DNA of 64,000 nucleotides, from assembly GCF_003667545.1 (NCBI RefSeq), contig NZ_RCUV01000009.1, positions 107,594 through 171,593 on the forward strand. Direction: 5' to 3'. The notes under the pieces were generated by a model. The model saw only the letters and a program-made list of their open reading frames with translations. It ran no database searches and was not told the origin of the DNA. Made by a program: the position numbers and the translations under genes. Positions within the stretch are counted from its first letter, which is position 1. Each line of letters opens with the position of its first letter. Of this stretch, positions 1-7,289 are shown one piece after another. The DNA is from Mycetocola manganoxydans. Lineage in GTDB: Bacteria > Actinomycetota > Actinomycetes > Actinomycetales > Microbacteriaceae.

Positions 1-248
1 AAGCCGCAGCGATGTGGCAGCAGATCACGGATGCCGTCGGTGACGACGCGCGGGACGACCTCTGGTCGCACCCCGACGTGATCCCGACCGGCGGCGACAT
101 CGACGATCCTGCTGCACTTATCGCGCGCCTGGAGGCTCGTGCCCGCGGCGAGGTCCCCGAACCGGACGACATGGACACCGCTCTCGAAAACCTGCTCCGC
201 GGCGAAGCGGGGTCCGGTCCTGGCGAAGAAACACCCCCCGCCGTCTGA
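1..248 (+). CDS. Zinc-dependent metalloprotease-like protein, C-terminal end (partial)
   Basis: Frame 3 is open from the left edge, so the ATG at 12 is probably internal and only about the last 81 residues are visible. The tail carries LWSHPDVIPTGGDIDDP followed by an acidic, disordered end. This resembles the C-terminus of the actinobacterial zincin-like family (COG5282/DUF2342), which in mycobacteria lies close to uvrD2, as it does here. The catalytic HExxH region would lie left of the window and cannot be checked. The family call rests on the short tail motif and on synteny. Confidence 0.55.
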   Translation, partial: AAAMWQQITDAVGDDARDDLWSHPDVIPTGGDIDDPAALIARLEARARGEVPEPDDMDTALENLLRGEAGSGPGEETPPAV

Positions 249-335
249 CGTGACGGCAGGACTCGTGCTGCTCTGCCGGCTTCACCGCTCGTCGGCGCGC
301 AGTGCGCGCTTGCCGACGGCGATCGGACGCACGGT

Positions 336-366
336 TATGATCGATAGCGTCTGAGGGGAGACAACT
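336..366 (+). promoter_or_regulatory. Possible -10 box and clear ribosome binding site for the CWB2 protein gene
   Basis: TATGAT at 336-341 is a plausible -10, but no good -35 lies 16-18 nt upstream, so the promoter is tentative. GAGGGGAG at 353-360 is a strong Shine-Dalgarno sequence six bases before GTG 367, and it decides that start. Confidence 0.4.
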
Positions 367-2367
367 GTGGTCGAGGTCAACCCTCATGAAGGTATGACAA
401 CGCTCCCGAACACCAGAGCCAGAGCCTCGGCGCGCATTCGCCGTGCCGGGATCGGCATTGTCGTCGCGCTCGCTGTTGTGGCTGCTCCGAGCCTGACCTC
501 GGTCGCCTCCCCCGCCGCCCATGCGGCGGCGGCCCCGACGGTGACCCGTTTGTTCGGCGCCGATCGTTACGGTACGGCCGTCGAAATATCGAAGGCCGGG
601 TTCCCGGCCGGCGCCTCGACGGTCTACATCACGACCGGTGCAAACTATCCTGATGCTCTCTCTGCCGCTCCGGCAGCGGCAGCGGCAGACGCGCCACTCC
701 TCCTCACCCCCGCGGCGGGCCTTCCTCCGGCTGTCCAGACGGAACTCGCACGGTTGAAGCCAACGTCCGTCGTCATTCTGGGCGGCACGGCAATCGTCTC
801 TGATGCGGTTGCAGCAGCGGCCACAGCGCTCGGAGCGCGAGTCTCGAGGATCGCCGGCACCGACCGCTATGACACGTCCCGGCTGGTGGCCGAGTTCGCA
901 TTCCCTCAGGCGAAGACCGCCTACGTCGCAACTGGCGCAGACTACCCGGACGCTTTGGCCGCTTCGGCTGCCGCCGGAGCCATCGGGGCCCCCGTCGTCC
1001 TCGTCGACGGGAAGAAGCCGTCGGTCTCTCCGCCGACGGCAACCGCCTTGACCTCCGTCACCACTGCCATCATCGCCGGAGGGACAGCGATCGTCTCCGG
1101 CGGTATCGAGGCGGCGCTGAAGCAGTCAGGGAAGACGGTGGCCCGACGGGCGGGTGCGGACCGCTATCTCACCGCTCTCGCGATCAACAAGGCGGCGTTT
1201 CCCACTGCCTCCCGCGCACACGTTGCGGTCGGAAGCTCCTTCGCCGACGCCCTCGCCGGCGCGTCACTGGCCGGTAACCGCGGCAACCCCCTGTATCTCT
1301 CCCCCAGGGCGTGCCTGAGTGCACCGGTGGCTGCAGACATCTCCACCCGCCTTCAGCCGACCGAAGTCACGCTGCTCGGTGGCCCTCTCGTGCTCAACGA
1401 TCGAGTGGGTGCCCTCCAGAACTGCGCCGCAGCCAAGAAAAGCTCCGACGCCACCCTGACCTCCCGCCTGAACGCGGAGTTGCCGAAACTGCCCGGCTCG
1501 TACGCGGTCTCCGTGCGTGAACTCTCCGGAGTCGGCACCGCTGTCAGCATCCGCGGTGCCGACATGAAAGAACCCGCAAGCACCATCAAACTCTTCGCGG
1601 TGTACGCCGCTCTGAAGCGGGTGGACCAGGGCCGGTTGTACTTCTCGAGCCGCACGTCCTCCGGCACCACCGTCGCCGACTGCATGCGCGTGGCAATTCA
1701 CATCTCCGACAACCCGTGCCACGTCGACCTGATCAATCTGATGGGCGTCTCCAGCCTGAACAGCCAGTTCGCCGCCGAGGGCTACAGCCGGACCCACTAC
1801 ACCGGGAATGTCAACGGAACCTACTACTCCAGCAAGACGAGCAGCACCAACGACCTCTCCCTTCTCCTGTCCCGGCTGGAGAGCGGCACACTGTTGAGCC
1901 CGGCGTCGACGAAGTACATGCTCACCCTGATGAAGACGCAACTGTGGAAGAACCGCATCGCCGTCGGTCTGCCCCCCAAGGTCGCCCACGGTTCGAAGAT
2001 CGGGCTGCTCTGGGTGTCATCGGGCGTCGTCGAGAACGACGCTGCGATCGTTTACGCCCCGAACGGAACCTACGTCCTCTCGGTGCTCGGCAGCAGGAAT
2101 GCCACCAAGGCGGGCATCGCCCGAATATCACGGGTCGTGTACGAGCACTTCAACGGGACATTCGGCGCGGCGGCCTCCTATCCCGTTTTGAACATGTACG
2201 TGCAGAAACCCGTCGTGATGTATTCCCGCCCCGGCAGCGGCGCTCTCCGGACGATCGGATACGGAACCCAGGTCGAAGCGATCGACAGCGTCCGCGTCTG
2301 GTACCGGGTCCGCGTCGGCACACAGACGGGATACATCCACTATTCGGGGCTAGCCAACCGCTACTGA
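367..2367 (+). CDS. Secreted cell-wall-binding (CWB2) protein with serine-hydrolase-like and SH3-like domains
   Basis: This 666-residue protein begins with a signal peptide (basic residues 17-26, hydrophobic core about 29-52, likely cleavage after AHA). Three CWB2-type repeats follow, marked by GADRYGTA (from about 59), GTDRYDTS (about 159) and GADRYLTA (about 258), each with a typical ILGG or IAGG strand. Residues about 370-600 look like a class A beta-lactamase or PBP-like fold: STIK with Ser405 and Lys408 (SxxK), SDN at 447-449, and KIG at 544-546 where KTG or KSG is usual. The last 60 residues look like an SH3-type domain. It probably acts in or on the cell wall; whether it cleaves beta-lactams, peptidoglycan or nothing is unknown. 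The start is GTG 367, fixed by GAGGGGAG. Confidence 0.85.
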   Translation: MVEVNPHEGMTTLPNTRARASARIRRAGIGIVVALAVVAAPSLTSVASPAAHAAAAPTVTRLFGADRYGTAVEISKAGFPAGASTVYITTGANYPDALSAAPAAAAADAPLLLTPAAGLPPAVQTELARLKPTSVVILGGTAIVSDAVAAAATALGARVSRIAGTDRYDTSRLVAEFAFPQAKTAYVATGADYPDALAASAAAGAIGAPVVLVDGKKPSVSPPTATALTSVTTAIIAGGTAIVSGGIEAALKQSGKTVARRAGADRYLTALAINKAAFPTASRAHVAVGSSFADALAGASLAGNRGNPLYLSPRACLSAPVAADISTRLQPTEVTLLGGPLVLNDRVGALQNCAAAKKSSDATLTSRLNAELPKLPGSYAVSVRELSGVGTAVSIRGADMKEPASTIKLFAVYAALKRVDQGRLYFSSRTSSGTTVADCMRVAIHISDNPCHVDLINLMGVSSLNSQFAAEGYSRTHYTGNVNGTYYSSKTSSTNDLSLLLSRLESGTLLSPASTKYMLTLMKTQLWKNRIAVGLPPKVAHGSKIGLLWVSSGVVENDAAIVYAPNGTYVLSVLGSRNATKAGIARISRVVYEHFNGTFGAAASYPVLNMYVQKPVVMYSRPGSGALRTIGYGTQVEAIDSVRVWYRVRVGTQTGYIHYSGLANRY

Positions 2368-2422
2368 CCGCACCTGTGGAAAATCCGCGCGCCGTTTCGG
2401 CGGGTGCGGCATGATTCCCGGC

Positions 2423-3256
2423 ATGCTCTACAGACTCGACCCCCGGTACCCGATCGTCTGGCGTAACACTACGTCCCTGCAGATCGGCGCCGAGCACCCG
2501 CTCGCGCGACTCGAGCAGGTCACTCCAGCGATCGAACATCTGCTCGGCGCCCTCATGGCCGGCGCCAGTCGCCTCCAGCTCGACAGGCTCGCCGAACGAG
2601 TCGGTGCGGAACCGTCTGTGGTCGATTCGTTTCTCGCTGCGGTCGCGCCGGCACTCGTACCGGAGGAACGGCAGAGGGAGGTACCCGGCTGGATCGTCGA
2701 CGGGGAGGGAAAGACGGCCGACGGCATCCGCTCTCTCCTCGCGATGTCCGGTATTCCGGAGGCGACGCCGGAAACGGGTCCGCCCGCCGTTGCGGTTCTC
2801 GTGTCGACACATGTCATCGATCCACGCCGCTATGTGCGCTGGCTCAGCCTCGACGTGCCGCATCTGGCCGTGGTTTACACCGACATCGGCGTGCAGATCG
2901 GCCCTCTGGTCGAACCCGGTTCCGGCCCCTGCCTGCACTGCCTCGCGCGCGAACGCACCGATACGGATGCCGCATGGCCCGCGATGGCATCCCAGCTGCT
3001 CGGTCAGCCGTCGTTCGCGGAGAGTGAGCCGTTGATCAGTGAAGTGTGCGCCCGCGTGACCCGGATCGTGACGGCGCGGATCGTGGACGGCTCGAACGAC
3101 CTCGTGTCTGCGTCGCTCAGGATCGACGCGTTCCGGGTGTCTGGGAGCCGGACAGAGCACCAGCCGCACCCGGAGTGCGGATGCCGATCTCTGTCAGAAA
3201 ACGAGACCGTTCCCTGGGTTGCGGCGACCGCGCCGAGCGTTCCGACCACGACATGA
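2423..3256 (+). CDS. Orphan TOMM cyclodehydratase-like protein (leader-peptide-binding / E1-like fold)
   Basis: This 277-residue protein resembles the TIGR03882 group called TOMM precursor leader peptide-binding proteins. Two cysteine pairs fit the structural zinc site of this family: Cys170-xx-Cys173 in PCLHCLARE and Cys252-x-Cys254 in HPECGCR near the C-terminus. No YcaO, dehydrogenase or precursor peptide gene is seen nearby, so thiazole/oxazole synthesis cannot be inferred. In actinobacteria such orphans lie beside helicase genes, as here. ATG 2411 would add four residues. I prefer ATG 2423 because CATGAT lies seven bases upstream, as in other leaderless starts in the window, and neither start has a good ribosome binding site. 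The 3-prime end overlaps the convergent helicase gene by 140 bp. Confidence 0.7.
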   Translation: MLYRLDPRYPIVWRNTTSLQIGAEHPLARLEQVTPAIEHLLGALMAGASRLQLDRLAERVGAEPSVVDSFLAAVAPALVPEERQREVPGWIVDGEGKTADGIRSLLAMSGIPEATPETGPPAVAVLVSTHVIDPRRYVRWLSLDVPHLAVVYTDIGVQIGPLVEPGSGPCLHCLARERTDTDAAWPAMASQLLGQPSFAESEPLISEVCARVTRIVTARIVDGSNDLVSASLRIDAFRVSGSRTEHQPHPECGCRSLSENETVPWVAATAPSVPTTT

Positions 3257-4859
3257 ACAGCTTTGACCGTGCGCGCGTGATGCCGACGTACATCAGCCGC
3301 CGCTCTTCGTCCACCTGATCAAATGTCTTGGCATAGCTGATCGGAACGAGGCCCTCGCTGAGTCCGAGCAGGTAGACGACGTCCCATTCGAGTCCCTTGG
3401 CCGAGTGCAGCGTGGCAAGGGTCACCGCGGACACCGTCGGTTCGTGTTGACCCGCCTGCCGTTCAAGCAACTCGTCCGTGAACTGCCGGAAGGTCGTCCC
3501 AGGCGGCGCCTGATCGACGAGGGCCATGATCGCGTTGAGCGACTCCCACTTGTCGCGAACGGCCCCAGCGGTCTCGGGTGCCACTTGCGTCCAGCCGAGG
3601 GAGCGCAGGACGTCGCTGACCGATTTGAACAGCGGCTCACCGGTGACCGAGACGGATGCCCCGCGGAGCGCCATGATCGCCTGACGAACCTCGGGCAGGT
3701 CGAAGAACCGCTTGCTGCCCCGCAGCAGGTACGAGATGCCTGCATCGCCGAGTGCGGTTTCGAGCATTGCCGCCTGCACATTGACCCGGTACAGGATGGC
3801 GATGTGCTCCGGTTTGGTCCCCGCGGCTATCTGCTCGAGAACGGACTGGGCGATGGCGCGCGCTTCAGCCATGTCGTTCGGATGGCTCGTGATCTGCGGG
3901 AGCGGGTGATTGTCTGCACCGCGGTTGGCGTGGAGGCTGAGCGCACCCGGGCGTCCGCGCATGAGCCGGTTGGCCGTATCGACGATTTGCGGCGTCGAAC
4001 GGTAGTTCTGTTCCAGACGCACCACGGTGGCATCCGGGTGTCGCGACGGAAAATCGAGGAGGAAGTCGCTCCGTGCGCCTGCGAACGAGTAGATGGTCTG
4101 GCTGGCGTCTCCCACGACGCAGACGTCGTTCCTGCCCCCGATCCACAGTTCGAGCAGCTGTTGCTGCAGAGGAGAGACGTCCTGGTACTCGTCGACCACG
4201 AAGAACCGGTATTGCTCGTGAACCTGCATCGCCACGGCCGGCTCGGTCTGGATCATGCCCGCGCAGGCCAGGAGCACGTCCTCGAAGTCGAGTTGCCTGC
4301 GTTCGTCCTTGAGGTCCTCGTAGGTTCTGAGCATGTCAGCGACCTGATCGATGGCGAGGTTCTGCGGTGTCGGTCGGTTCGCCGCGGCGTACTGTTCGAT
4401 GCTCAGACCGGAAACCTTGCGCCACTCGACCTCCGCCGCGATGTCACGCAGGGTGGCGGTGTCGAGTTTGAGATGGAGTCGCTCCGCAGCGTGGCCGAGC
4501 ATCTTGCCTTTGCTCGGGATGAGTGCCGGCATGATGCCGCCGACGGTGTGCGGCCAGAAATAGTTGAGCTGGCTGAGAGCCGCCGCGTGGAAGGTGCGCG
4601 CAGCGACTCCCCCGGCACCGAGATGGCGAAGCCTCGAGCGGAGTTCGGCCGCGGCACGGTTGGTGAACGTCAGCGCCATGACGCGATTGGCGGCGTATGT
4701 GCCCGTTGCGACGCCATGGGCGATCCGGTGGGTGATCGCCCGGGTCTTTCCGGTGCCGGCGCCGGCAAGGACGCAGACCGGTCCGCGGAGCGCTTCAGCG
4801 GCGACGCGCTGATCGTCGTCGAGACCCGCGAGAAGGTCGCCTGGTTCGATTCCGCTCAT
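3117..4859 (-). CDS. uvrD2: UvrD2-like superfamily IA DNA helicase
   Basis: This 580-residue ATP-dependent 3-prime to 5-prime helicase shows Walker A AGAGTGKT at 32-39, motif Ia LTFTNRAAAELR, motif II VVDEYQDV near residue 222, motif III GDASQTIYSFAG, motif IV-type LEQNYRSTP, motif V TLHSAKGLEWD and motif VI VGITRARSKL. Mycobacterial UvrD2 is about 700 residues with a C-terminal HRDC domain; here the protein ends about 40 residues after motif VI, so HRDC is absent. Its ATG overlaps the nudC stop by three bases (ATGA), so the two are co-transcribed. The 3-prime end overlaps the convergent TOMM-like gene by 140 bp. Confidence 0.88.
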   Translation of the reverse strand: MSGIEPGDLLAGLDDDQRVAAEALRGPVCVLAGAGTGKTRAITHRIAHGVATGTYAANRVMALTFTNRAAAELRSRLRHLGAGGVAARTFHAAALSQLNYFWPHTVGGIMPALIPSKGKMLGHAAERLHLKLDTATLRDIAAEVEWRKVSGLSIEQYAAANRPTPQNLAIDQVADMLRTYEDLKDERRQLDFEDVLLACAGMIQTEPAVAMQVHEQYRFFVVDEYQDVSPLQQQLLELWIGGRNDVCVVGDASQTIYSFAGARSDFLLDFPSRHPDATVVRLEQNYRSTPQIVDTANRLMRGRPGALSLHANRGADNHPLPQITSHPNDMAEARAIAQSVLEQIAAGTKPEHIAILYRVNVQAAMLETALGDAGISYLLRGSKRFFDLPEVRQAIMALRGASVSVTGEPLFKSVSDVLRSLGWTQVAPETAGAVRDKWESLNAIMALVDQAPPGTTFRQFTDELLERQAGQHEPTVSAVTLATLHSAKGLEWDVVYLLGLSEGLVPISYAKTFDQVDEERRLMYVGITRARSKLFMSWSERSARSPQPRERSRFLTEIGIRTPGAAGALSGSQTPGTRRS

Positions 4860-5845
4860 GCCCGCGAATCAGCCGGTTCGATCGCTGCGAGGTGTGCCGT
4901 CTCTGCCAGATCCGGCCCGCCGTCCGCGACGAGCCACAGGTCGATGAGATGCCGGGCGATCGACGTCGACCCTGGGAGAAGGAGCGTGCCGACTTCGCTG
5001 CGCAACTGCTCGCGACTGAGCCAGCGCAGATCGACGATTTCCTCCCCGTCGGGCAGGAGAGCGTCCGGGTCTTCGCCCTGGGCGACGCGGGCGGAGAAGC
5101 CGAGCATCATCGACCGGGGGAACGGCCACGGCTGCGAGCCCAGGTACTGCGGGTTCTCGACGCGCACCCCGGATTCTTCGGCGATCTCGCGGCAGACGGC
5201 ACTCTCAAGAGACTCGCCTGCCTCGACGAAGCCGGCGAGGAGTGAATAGCGACCTTCCGGCCAGAGTACGTTCGAGCCGAGCAGGAGCCGGTCGTCGTTG
5301 TCCAGAACGAGCACGATGACGGCGGGATCGGTTCGTGGAAAGACCTGGGTGTTGCACGAGGGGCAACGCCTCGCCCAGCCGGCGAGTTCAGGGTGTGTCT
5401 CTGCACCGCACCGGTGACAGTGGGGGGTCGATCCGTGCCAGTTGGCCAGCGCCACAGCAGCCGTCATGAGCGCTGAATCTCCCGGTTCGAGCGAAGCGCC
5501 GGAGTCCCGGAGGGAGACCCAGCGTTCCGGATCCGGCTCGAGAGCCGTGGCACCGGCATCCGTCACCAGAGCGGCGATGACCGGAGAGCCTGCTTCCGCC
5601 GCCGGGCCTTGTTCGACGGTCCTGCCGAGGTAGAACAGGGATGCGGCGTCATCGGTGACGGATGCTCCGGCGAGAGCGAGGCGCTCGCCGCTCATCAGCG
5701 TCTTTCCATTCCAGAGCGGCAGCACCCGGCAGGCGGGATCGCCCACCAGTTCGGTGAACAGGTCGGGACGGACGCGGACGTCAGCATCACGATTCACGGC
5801 ACTTCGAGCGAGCGGAAGGTCCGTGAGCGCACCAAGATCGAACAA
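4856..5845 (-). CDS. nudC: NAD(+) diphosphatase (Nudix hydrolase NudC)
   Basis: NudC hydrolyses NADH and NAD+ to NMN(H) and AMP, and in other bacteria removes NAD caps from RNA. The 329-residue protein has the expected parts: an N-terminal domain (LPLARSAVNRD), a four-cysteine zinc ribbon (CHRCG and CPSC), FPRTDPAVI, and a Nudix box spanning GFVEAGES to REIAEESGV. SQPWPFPRS is the family hallmark after the Nudix box. The start is uncertain: I chose TTG 5845 because GGTGGGAG precedes it by five bases; GTG 5851 and GTG 5857 are in frame but poorly spaced. The first gene of the nudC-uvrD2 operon, it is divergent from the gene at 5913. Confidence 0.88.
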   Translation of the reverse strand: MFDLGALTDLPLARSAVNRDADVRVRPDLFTELVGDPACRVLPLWNGKTLMSGERLALAGASVTDDAASLFYLGRTVEQGPAAEAGSPVIAALVTDAGATALEPDPERWVSLRDSGASLEPGDSALMTAAVALANWHGSTPHCHRCGAETHPELAGWARRCPSCNTQVFPRTDPAVIVLVLDNDDRLLLGSNVLWPEGRYSLLAGFVEAGESLESAVCREIAEESGVRVENPQYLGSQPWPFPRSMMLGFSARVAQGEDPDALLPDGEEIVDLRWLSREQLRSEVGTLLLPGSTSIARHLIDLWLVADGGPDLAETAHLAAIEPADSRA

Positions 5846-5895
5846 AAGCACTCCCACCTGCAAGGGCGTGGCGAATAGCTGCCACAGGGCCGGGC

Positions 5896-5915
5896 AACCT
5901 AACCTAGATGCCATG
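5896..5915. promoter_or_regulatory. Overlapping divergent promoter elements for nudC and the phosphotransferase-like gene
   Basis: AACCTAACCTAG at 5896-5907 contains TAACCT (5900-5905) on the plus strand, seven bases before ATG 5913, so that transcript is predicted to be leaderless. The complementary strand carries two overlapping TAGGTT hexamers that could serve nudC, giving a leader of about 40-50 nt. The two promoters would share DNA and exclude each other. Confidence 0.45.
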
Positions 5916-7289
5916 GCCAGATCGCATCTAACTCTAGCCGCGTTGGCTACTTCAGCCGTCGCGGACCTGCAGATTCTCGGCGCAGGCCCGTTCGGACATG
6001 GGACGACCGGGGACTTCGACTCAGCGCTGCTCCGCACCGGAGACGACCGCGAACTGGTGGTGCGGGTTCCCGCAAATGAGCGTGCCGCAAGCGAGCAGTC
6101 GGTCGAGCTCATTGCCCTGCAGGCCATGACCGCTGGCATCCGAAGCCGTCTTCCGTTCGAGGTCCCGACCGTCGTCGGGCAGGGCTCGACGCGGGGAACC
6201 CGTGTGGTCGTGTACAACCACTTGCCCGGGTACAACGTTGACGCCGCCGACATTCCCGCCGGCGACGGCGCCGCGACCTCGATCGGCGCTGCGATTGCCG
6301 CCATTCATACTCTTCCCGGCTCTTTCGTCGCCGAGGTCGGCCTGCCGCACCTCACCGCGGAGGAGTGCCGGAACGAAGCGCGCAGTGTGATCGAACGTGC
6401 TGCATCGACGCGACAGTTGCCGACGGCGGTCCGCAAACGGTGGACGGATGCTGCGGCCGATGACAGCCTGTGGCAGTTCCAGCCAACCGTGATCCACGGA
6501 TCGCTCGGCGCAGATTCCTTCATCCTCACCGATCATGAAGTCGGTCCGATCGTCACCGGCGTGCTCGGCTGGGGTTCACTCCGCGTCGGCGACCCTGCTC
6601 GCGACCTGCACTGGCTCAGCGGCGCGGGGGAAGCGGCGGAGAGCGTGCTCGCCGCATACCGCTCGTCCGCGACTCGGTCACCGGATCGCCTGCTCCTGCA
6701 GCGGTCGATGCTCCACGCCGAACTGGAACTCGCGCGCTGGCTTCTGCATGGTGTCGACGCGAGGGACCAGGCGATCATCGACGACGCGGTCGGGCTGCTC
6801 GACGGGCTCGTTGACCATGTACTCGGCGATCTCATGAACCCGCTCTCGAATACCACCGGTCCGATCCTCGCCGTATCTGACGTCGAAGACATGCTGAGCC
6901 GCACGCCGCAATCCAGCGCGCCGGCCGGTTCGAGCGGAATCGGCATGCAGACCGACAGCTACGACCGTTCCGAACTCGAGGCAGTGTTCGGGCGGGATGC
7001 CGAAGGCATCGCTGGAGCCGACGAGAAGCGGGACCCCGACTCGGCCGAGCACGATGACGACGAGAACCCTCCCGTGGCCGAGAAGCACGATGGTCACCCG
7101 GACACTGTCGAGACGGGGCCCATCACCGTCGTCTCGCCCGAGGATGCCGCATCCGACATCATCGCCGCGCGCGGTGACCGGGGCGACGCCGGCTACACCG
7201 CCGAACTCGACTTCTCGGCGCTCGAGCTGGCCGAATCCGGCGAGGTCACTCCCCTGACCCAGCGCCGCCCCAACTCCTCGGCCGAGTAG
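5913..7289 (+). CDS. Degenerate aminoglycoside-phosphotransferase-fold protein (probable pseudokinase)
   Basis: Residues 1 to about 310 of this 458-residue protein resemble the aminoglycoside phosphotransferase (APH) family: LVVRVPANERAA, an interlobe region, and RVGDPARDLHWL. The catalytic positions are altered. The HGDxxxxN loop reads HGSLGADS (His195), so Asp is Ser197 and Asn is Ser202, and the metal-binding Asp of the IDW-like motif is Gly219 (GVLGW). Phosphotransfer is therefore unlikely. The last 110-120 residues are acidic and low-complexity. The start ATG 5913 fits the leaderless box TAACCT. It sits between nudC-uvrD2 and adnAB, with its 3-prime end overlapping adnB convergently by 97 bp. 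Its role is unknown; a regulatory or binding role in the repair block is speculation. Confidence 0.65.
   Translation: MARSHLTLAALATSAVADLQILGAGPFGHGTTGDFDSALLRTGDDRELVVRVPANERAASEQSVELIALQAMTAGIRSRLPFEVPTVVGQGSTRGTRVVVYNHLPGYNVDAADIPAGDGAATSIGAAIAAIHTLPGSFVAEVGLPHLTAEECRNEARSVIERAASTRQLPTAVRKRWTDAAADDSLWQFQPTVIHGSLGADSFILTDHEVGPIVTGVLGWGSLRVGDPARDLHWLSGAGEAAESVLAAYRSSATRSPDRLLLQRSMLHAELELARWLLHGVDARDQAIIDDAVGLLDGLVDHVLGDLMNPLSNTTGPILAVSDVEDMLSRTPQSSAPAGSSGIGMQTDSYDRSELEAVFGRDAEGIAGADEKRDPDSAEHDDDENPPVAEKHDGHPDTVETGPITVVSPEDAASDIIAARGDRGDAGYTAELDFSALELAESGEVTPLTQRRPNSSAE

Noticed and set aside
3405..5249. Long plus-strand frame opposite uvrD2 and nudC
   Set aside because: It runs through two well-supported minus-strand genes and shows no domain; it is a GC-driven shadow.
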